A stretch of DNA of 64,000 bases from Candidatus Poribacteria bacterium (GTDB taxonomy: Bacteria; Poribacteria; WGA-4E; WGA-3G): contig JAJDTJ010000129.1 of the NCBI GenBank assembly GCA_022827225.1, forward strand, positions 1 through 64,000, given 5' to 3'. The notes below the pieces were generated by a model. That model saw nothing but the letters and a program-made list of their open reading frames with translations. It was not told the DNA's origin and ran no database searches. Made by a program: the position numbers and the translations under genes. Below, piece by piece: positions 60,272-64,000 of the stretch (position 1 is the stretch's first letter; the number at the start of each line of letters is the position of its first letter).

Positions 60272-61396
60272 ATGAAAATTACTGGATTTGAGACAATACC
60301 CATTCAAGGACGCGCAATGGTCCTAAAAATGTTTACCGACGAAGGGATTATCGGCTACGGCGAACCGATGAATTACGAGCATTGGCGCGTCGTTGCGCAA
60401 GCCGTGGACGACATGGCGGAATACCTTGTTGGTAAAGATCCACTACAGATAGAAGACCACTGGCAAGCGATGTACCGGTCAAGTTATAGTCGGAGTATGC
60501 CGGTATTGGTTGGCGCGCTGAGTGGTATTGAGATGGCGATGTGGGATGTCTTCGGCAAAGTCGTCGGGATGCCAGTATGGAAACTCTTAGGAGGTTCGGT
60601 ACGAAAGCGGATCCGTGTCTATACGGGTATCGGCGGCACAACACCTGAGGCGTGTGCAGAGCGTGCGAAAAAAGCGGTTGCAGCCGGATTCCGTGCAGTG
60701 AAGATGGGTGCTTCGTCACAGCCTGTACGATTTGTGGATACGCCGAAGGCAATTGACGTAATGGTGGCGAGAGTCGCGGCAGTGCGCGAAGCCGTGGGAA
60801 ATGAGGTAGATATTGCGGTTGACCTACATCGACGGTTAAGCCCAACAATGGCAATAATTCTTGTGAAGGAATTAGAACCCTTTCGGCTCCTGTTCGCTGA
60901 AGAACCGTGCCATCCAGAAAATAATGAACCGCTGTTAGCACTATCCAGATCAACGACAGTGCCGATCGCAACTGGTGAGCGGCACTTGACAAGATGGGGT
61001 TTCCGAGAGGTAATCGAACGTGAGATGTGCGCGATTTTGCAACCCGACATCCGGCACTGCGGCGGGATATTAGAACTGAAAAAGATCTCAGCAATGGCAG
61101 AAATTCACAACATGGCGATTGCTCCGCACAACGCCGCCGGTCCTATCGGGGTCGCAGCATCTGTTCACGTCATGGCAACCGTGCCGAATTTGCTGGTATG
61201 TGAGGGTGGACACCGGCGCGGAGAAGGACTGTTCTCAACACCTCTGGTACTCAAGGACGGATTTATCGAACTACCGACAGCACCGGGACTCGGTGTGGAT
61301 ATGGACGATTCGGCTATCGAAGCCGTGCGAGATGAGACGTTTCGGTTACGTGGGATGTTCTGGCACTCGGACGACGGGGCTTTCGCAGACTTCTAA
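60272..61396 (+). CDS. Mandelate racemase/muconate lactonizing-type enzyme
   Basis: 374 aa, enolase superfamily. The N-terminal capping domain (about 1-125) leads into the barrel with AVKMG (Lys), the DIAVDLHRRL metal Asp, FAEEPCHPEN (Glu), IATGERHLTRWGF (Glu) and HNAAGPIGVAA (late His). These fit sugar-acid dehydratases, which dehydrate acids such as galactonate. ATG 60272 is chosen because the family sequence starts there (MKITGFETIPIQGR). It is coupled to the BNR gene. Confidence 0.9.
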   Translation: MKITGFETIPIQGRAMVLKMFTDEGIIGYGEPMNYEHWRVVAQAVDDMAEYLVGKDPLQIEDHWQAMYRSSYSRSMPVLVGALSGIEMAMWDVFGKVVGMPVWKLLGGSVRKRIRVYTGIGGTTPEACAERAKKAVAAGFRAVKMGASSQPVRFVDTPKAIDVMVARVAAVREAVGNEVDIAVDLHRRLSPTMAIILVKELEPFRLLFAEEPCHPENNEPLLALSRSTTVPIATGERHLTRWGFREVIEREMCAILQPDIRHCGGILELKKISAMAEIHNMAIAPHNAAGPIGVAASVHVMATVPNLLVCEGGHRRGEGLFSTPLVLKDGFIELPTAPGLGVDMDDSAIEAVRDETFRLRGMFWHSDDGAFADF

Positions 61397-61406
61397 CAGC
61401 AATTCT

Positions 61407-61697
61407 TCACATCATCTTATCTTGATCAGTCGGGCGTGTAGAAAGATTCGTTTTTGGTGGAATATCATAAGAGATGTAGCCGCAGCGCGGGCAGCGCATC
61501 TCAAGTTCAACGAGGTTTCTGACCTCGCCTGTTTTCTCAGGCTTCCGTCGCGTTTGGCACTGCGGACACCGAACTGCCCGGAATTCATCAATATCGCTCC
61601 TGCCAAAATATGCCCCAATCTTAAACAGGACAAACAACAGCGCGACGAGGAGAAGGCACACACAAGTAAAAATGAGAAAAGGCAAGAATGTTGGCAT
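61407..61697 (-). CDS. Small membrane-anchored zinc-ribbon protein
   Basis: 96 aa. One N-terminal membrane helix (about 4-27), then two Cys pairs, RCPQCQTRR and RCPRCGY, about 24 residues apart, making a four-Cys zinc ribbon. GAGGA precedes the ATG. No family assigned. It lies between convergent MR_MLE and the DUF309 gene and could be co-transcribed with the latter. Confidence 0.75.
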   Translation of the reverse strand: MPTFLPFLIFTCVCLLLVALLFVLFKIGAYFGRSDIDEFRAVRCPQCQTRRKPEKTGEVRNLVELEMRCPRCGYISYDIPPKTNLSTRPTDQDKMM

Positions 61698-61733
61698 GTC
61701 GCTTTCCTCAAAATAGGTAGGTGGGGATTAACG

Positions 61734-62296
61734 TTAATTTTCCAGGAGTATTAGCGGTTTAACCGAATCCTGATGATAGGTCGCTTCTGTAACTGTATCC
61801 GCAAAGAAAGGTGCAAAAAACGCATCGGCGGTGTCCAGAAATTCCGGAAGATTGAGTCCCATATACTTCCCGTCAGCATTTTCGCATTCAGTGACGACCT
61901 GCCGTAATTTATCACGTCCGGCCGTAGAAAGCGTACGCAAGGGGCGCAACATCCGCATATGGTACTTGATTAAAGACGCTGATACCTGAATTAACCCTTG
62001 AAGATAGAGACGATAGGTATCTTCTGCTTGGTGCCATATCCCTTCCCACGCCTCGTGTGCTTCCCACCAATAAGCGAAATTGTAAAGGTCCACACCGTAA
62101 AGATAGGCCTCGTTCTGGTGCCAAAGTTCGGGGGGTATCGGTTCAGCGTCGTGTTCCTCTTCCGTCCCGTAACTATGTCCGAGCGGGTCACGAATCGGAT
62201 GCGGTGTTACACCTGGTATATGCCGATACGGCGGAAACGGCTTTTGTGGACAATACCGATGCCAAGCTTCATCAAAAGGTTCAGGCTGTTTTTTAA
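61734..62296 (-). CDS. DUF309-domain protein, start codon unclear
   Basis: The DUF309 core is plain: NFAYWWEAHEAWEGIWH, then LQGLIQVSASLIKYHMR. From the first ATG (62093) the protein would have only 119 aa. However, the frame is open and protein-like far upstream (PFDEAWHRYCPQKPFPPYRH, then IPPELWHQNEAYLYG) to about 62296, where it meets a dispersed repeat that supplies AAGGAAA. No ATG/GTG/TTG is found at that junction; an ATT lies there. Either a rare start is used or the true start was lost when the repeat arrived. The end coordinate 62296 is approximate. Confidence 0.6.
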
Positions 62297-62390
62297 TTTT
62301 TCCTTGCGGTTAAGCAACGTGCGTTTGGGGTATCACGTACGTTCCTTAGACCCGCCCTCCACTACGTTTCGGGCTAACGTTTTTGGTGTT
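62297..62390. repeat. Dispersed repeat carrying a ribosome-binding site
   Basis: Shares TTTTTAAT-TTTTCCTTGCGGTT and later CCACTACGTTTCGGGCTA with the copy at 17852-17997. On the minus strand CCGCAAGGAAAAA points into the DUF309 gene, as the other copy points into a permease gene. Confidence 0.6.
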
Positions 62391-62395
62391 TAGTA

Positions 62396-63775
62396 TTACG
62401 TTCTGCCGACTCCGATGTAGTGGAACCCTGCAGCGCGTGCTTCTTCTGGCGAATAGACGTTACGTCCATCAATGAGGATCGGTGTCTTCATCTGTTTCGC
62501 GAGCCTGCGGAGCTCCAACCTATGGTAGAGGTCCCATTCGGTAACGAGAACGAGTGCGTCCGCATCGTACGGAAGTTCGTATACATCTTCAGTGAAGTGC
62601 AGTCTACTGTCGTGAGTATCGTCTCTTTGGCTTAAAGCCTGACGTGCATTTGTAATAGCGATCGGATCGTGTGCTCGGACAGCGGCACCTTCCGCGAGGA
62701 GTTCTCGGATGATGTCAAGTGCGGGTGCCTCTCGAATGTCGTCAGTGTTTGGTTTAAAGGCGAGACCAAGAATACCGACGGTTTTGCCTTCAAGTGTGGA
62801 CAGCGCCTCCCGCAATTTTTCGACGATACGTTTCCGTTGTCGGAAGTTGACTGTGCGTGCAGCTTCCGTAATCGGCATCTTGTAGCCGGATTGTGCCGCG
62901 ACCCCTAAGAGTGCAGCGGTGTCTTTCGGATAGCAGCTCCCGCCCCAACCGAGGCCTGCACGGAGAAATCGGTGTCCGATCCGCGCGTCGAGTCCAATAC
63001 CACGGGCGACTTCTGTTACATCTGCCGCCACTTCTTCACAGAGTCCAGCGATTTCGTTAATAAAGCTAATCTTGAGAGCGAGGAAGGTGTTGGCGGCGTA
63101 TTTAATCATCTCGGCACTGTTCGGGTCGGTCGTCATCATCGGTGGAAGATGATAAGAAGGCGGACGTGGAAACTCGCTCGGTGGGTCAAAAGTTTGTTCG
63201 AGGATCGGTTTATAGAGACGACGCAAGGTATCAACAGCTTCTTCGCTGTTTGCACCGACGACGATCCGATCGGGGTAGAATGCGCCTTGTAGTGCTAATC
63301 CTTCTTGTAGGAACTCTGGATTTGAGGCGACAGAGATGTTCCCTCGGATCCCGCGCTCTGAAAAGACGTTTTCTACAACCTCAGCAACACGTTGGTTGGT
63401 GCCGATAGGGACAGTGGATTTGACGACGAGCGTATAGTGTTTATTCGGTAGGCAGACCTGCGCGACTTCTCTCGCGGCTTGTTCAACGTGCCGTGTATCC
63501 GCTTCACCGTTCTTCTTTGGTGGTGTTCCGACAGCAATCAGAATCAGTTCCGCGCCCGGAACGGCTTCAGCCACATTCGGCGTGAAACGGATCGTGTGCC
63601 ATACTTCTTCAAGGAGGTTTTGGATGCCGGGTTCATGGATTGGACTTTTCCCTTCGTGTAAAAGGGAGAGTTTGCTTTCGTCTTTATCCACTGCGGTAAC
63701 ATCATGGTGCAGATAAGAGAGGACGACCGCTGTGGTCAAACCGACGTATCCTGTTCCTATAATGGCGATCTTCAT
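62396..63775 (-). CDS. ugd: UDP-glucose 6-dehydrogenase
   Basis: 459 aa. Oxidises UDP-glucose to UDP-glucuronate with two NAD+. Visible parts are the Rossmann start IAIIGTGYVGLTTAVVLS, GTPPKKNGEADTRHVE, VVKSTVPIGTN, SNPEFLQEG, the catalytic-Cys loop GLGWGGSCYPKD, and the C-terminal NAD/UDP domain GILGLAFKPNTDDIREAPA. Length is typical. It supplies precursors for cell-surface polysaccharide. No clear Shine-Dalgarno lies before ATG 63775. The last gene at the right edge lies 60 bases upstream and reads the same way, so they may share an mRNA. Confidence 0.93.
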   Translation of the reverse strand: MKIAIIGTGYVGLTTAVVLSYLHHDVTAVDKDESKLSLLHEGKSPIHEPGIQNLLEEVWHTIRFTPNVAEAVPGAELILIAVGTPPKKNGEADTRHVEQAAREVAQVCLPNKHYTLVVKSTVPIGTNQRVAEVVENVFSERGIRGNISVASNPEFLQEGLALQGAFYPDRIVVGANSEEAVDTLRRLYKPILEQTFDPPSEFPRPPSYHLPPMMTTDPNSAEMIKYAANTFLALKISFINEIAGLCEEVAADVTEVARGIGLDARIGHRFLRAGLGWGGSCYPKDTAALLGVAAQSGYKMPITEAARTVNFRQRKRIVEKLREALSTLEGKTVGILGLAFKPNTDDIREAPALDIIRELLAEGAAVRAHDPIAITNARQALSQRDDTHDSRLHFTEDVYELPYDADALVLVTEWDLYHRLELRRLAKQMKTPILIDGRNVYSPEEARAAGFHYIGVGRT

Positions 63776-63834
63776 TTATCGTATTTCGGTCTCCCATCAA
63801 TCAGCTGTTGGCATTCAGAACTACCTAAGGATAT

Positions 63835-64000
63835 TCAACTTGGTGTGAATTTAACAACTTCAAGAACTCTTTGAAGTCGTTCGGTAGTTGGATCGTAGCC
63901 ATAGTTAATCTGCCGCATCAATTCAAGGGCTGCCATACGTTCTTGCGGCGTTTTAGAGTGCCAATATGCTTTGTCAGCTGCATCGGCTTCTTCAAAAGAG
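63835..64000 (-). CDS. C-terminal part of a small conserved protein (partial)
   Basis: The minus-strand frame enters from the right edge and ends at TGA 63837-63835, giving 55 residues. It reads FEEADAADKAYWHSKTPQER, then ALELMRQINYGYDPTTERLQ and RVLEVV. This pattern (YW-x-S-x-TP-x-ER...NYGYD) is known from short proteins that often precede a nucleotidyltransferase gene, but here no such gene follows; ugd does. The start lies outside the window. Confidence 0.7.
   Translation of the reverse strand, partial: SFEEADAADKAYWHSKTPQERMAALELMRQINYGYDPTTERLQRVLEVVKFTPS

Overview
The window is about 64 kb of a bacterial chromosome with moderate GC and loosely packed genes. No rRNA, tRNA or CRISPR array was seen. 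The gene content suggests a Candidatus Poribacteria-like, sponge-associated or marine lineage: several phytanoyl-CoA dioxygenase (PhyH) genes, a creatininase-family amidohydrolase, a mandelate-racemase-type enzyme, LamG and LRR secreted proteins, dockerin and cohesin modules, an FGE-sulfatase domain lipoprotein and Asp-box propellers. This placement is inference from gene content, not from a marker gene. TGA acts as a normal stop for most genes, but two genes carry an in-frame TGA.

Layout. 1-3.8 kb: the tail of an unknown gene, a tandem-domain rhodanese whose catalytic cysteine position is a TGA codon (candidate selenoprotein), an alpha/beta hydrolase, an amidohydrolase and moeA. 3.8-7.5 kb: iteron-like direct repeats ahead of a 986-aa protein that resembles a primase/helicase-type replication protein. 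7.5-15.3 kb: a metal-homeostasis cluster behind a consensus promoter overlapped by a 12+12 bp palindrome. It holds a Cys/His-rich membrane protein, a His-rich lipoprotein, a TonB-dependent receptor, a MerC protein, a ZnuA/TroA-like binding protein, a small conserved protein, a COG0523 GTPase and a WD40 protein.

15.4-30.2 kb (all minus strand): a LamG protein and two related modules. Each module starts with an ECF sigma factor fused to a cytosolic seven-Asp-box propeller and continues into two or three ABC-2-type permeases with no ATPase gene. The two sigma-propeller genes share a conserved promoter block. This is the strongest candidate for an undescribed system.

30.3-42 kb: a DUF1828-containing gene pair, an FGE-type lipoprotein, a two-domain PhyH enzyme, a creatininase, two tandem paralogous polytopic membrane proteins with a 122-bp identical tract, a LamG protein and a toroid-type carbohydrate-active enzyme. 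42-50.6 kb: a very large secreted protein (LRR, YWTD-like, cohesin-like, dockerin and a sorting-type tail), a zinc metalloprotease-LRR gene broken by one TGA, gene remnants and a lipoprotein. 50.7-64 kb: a VOC protein, PhyH genes, a BrnT/BrnA toxin-antitoxin pair whose antitoxin has an extra winged-helix-like domain, a CPBP protease, a nitrilase, an amidohydrolase, a Nudix hydrolase, a methyltransferase, a sialidase-like/MR_MLE pair, a zinc-ribbon protein, a DUF309 protein without a clear start, ugd and a truncated last gene. Dispersed hairpins, a MITE-like element and a repeat that carries a ribosome-binding site fill many gaps.
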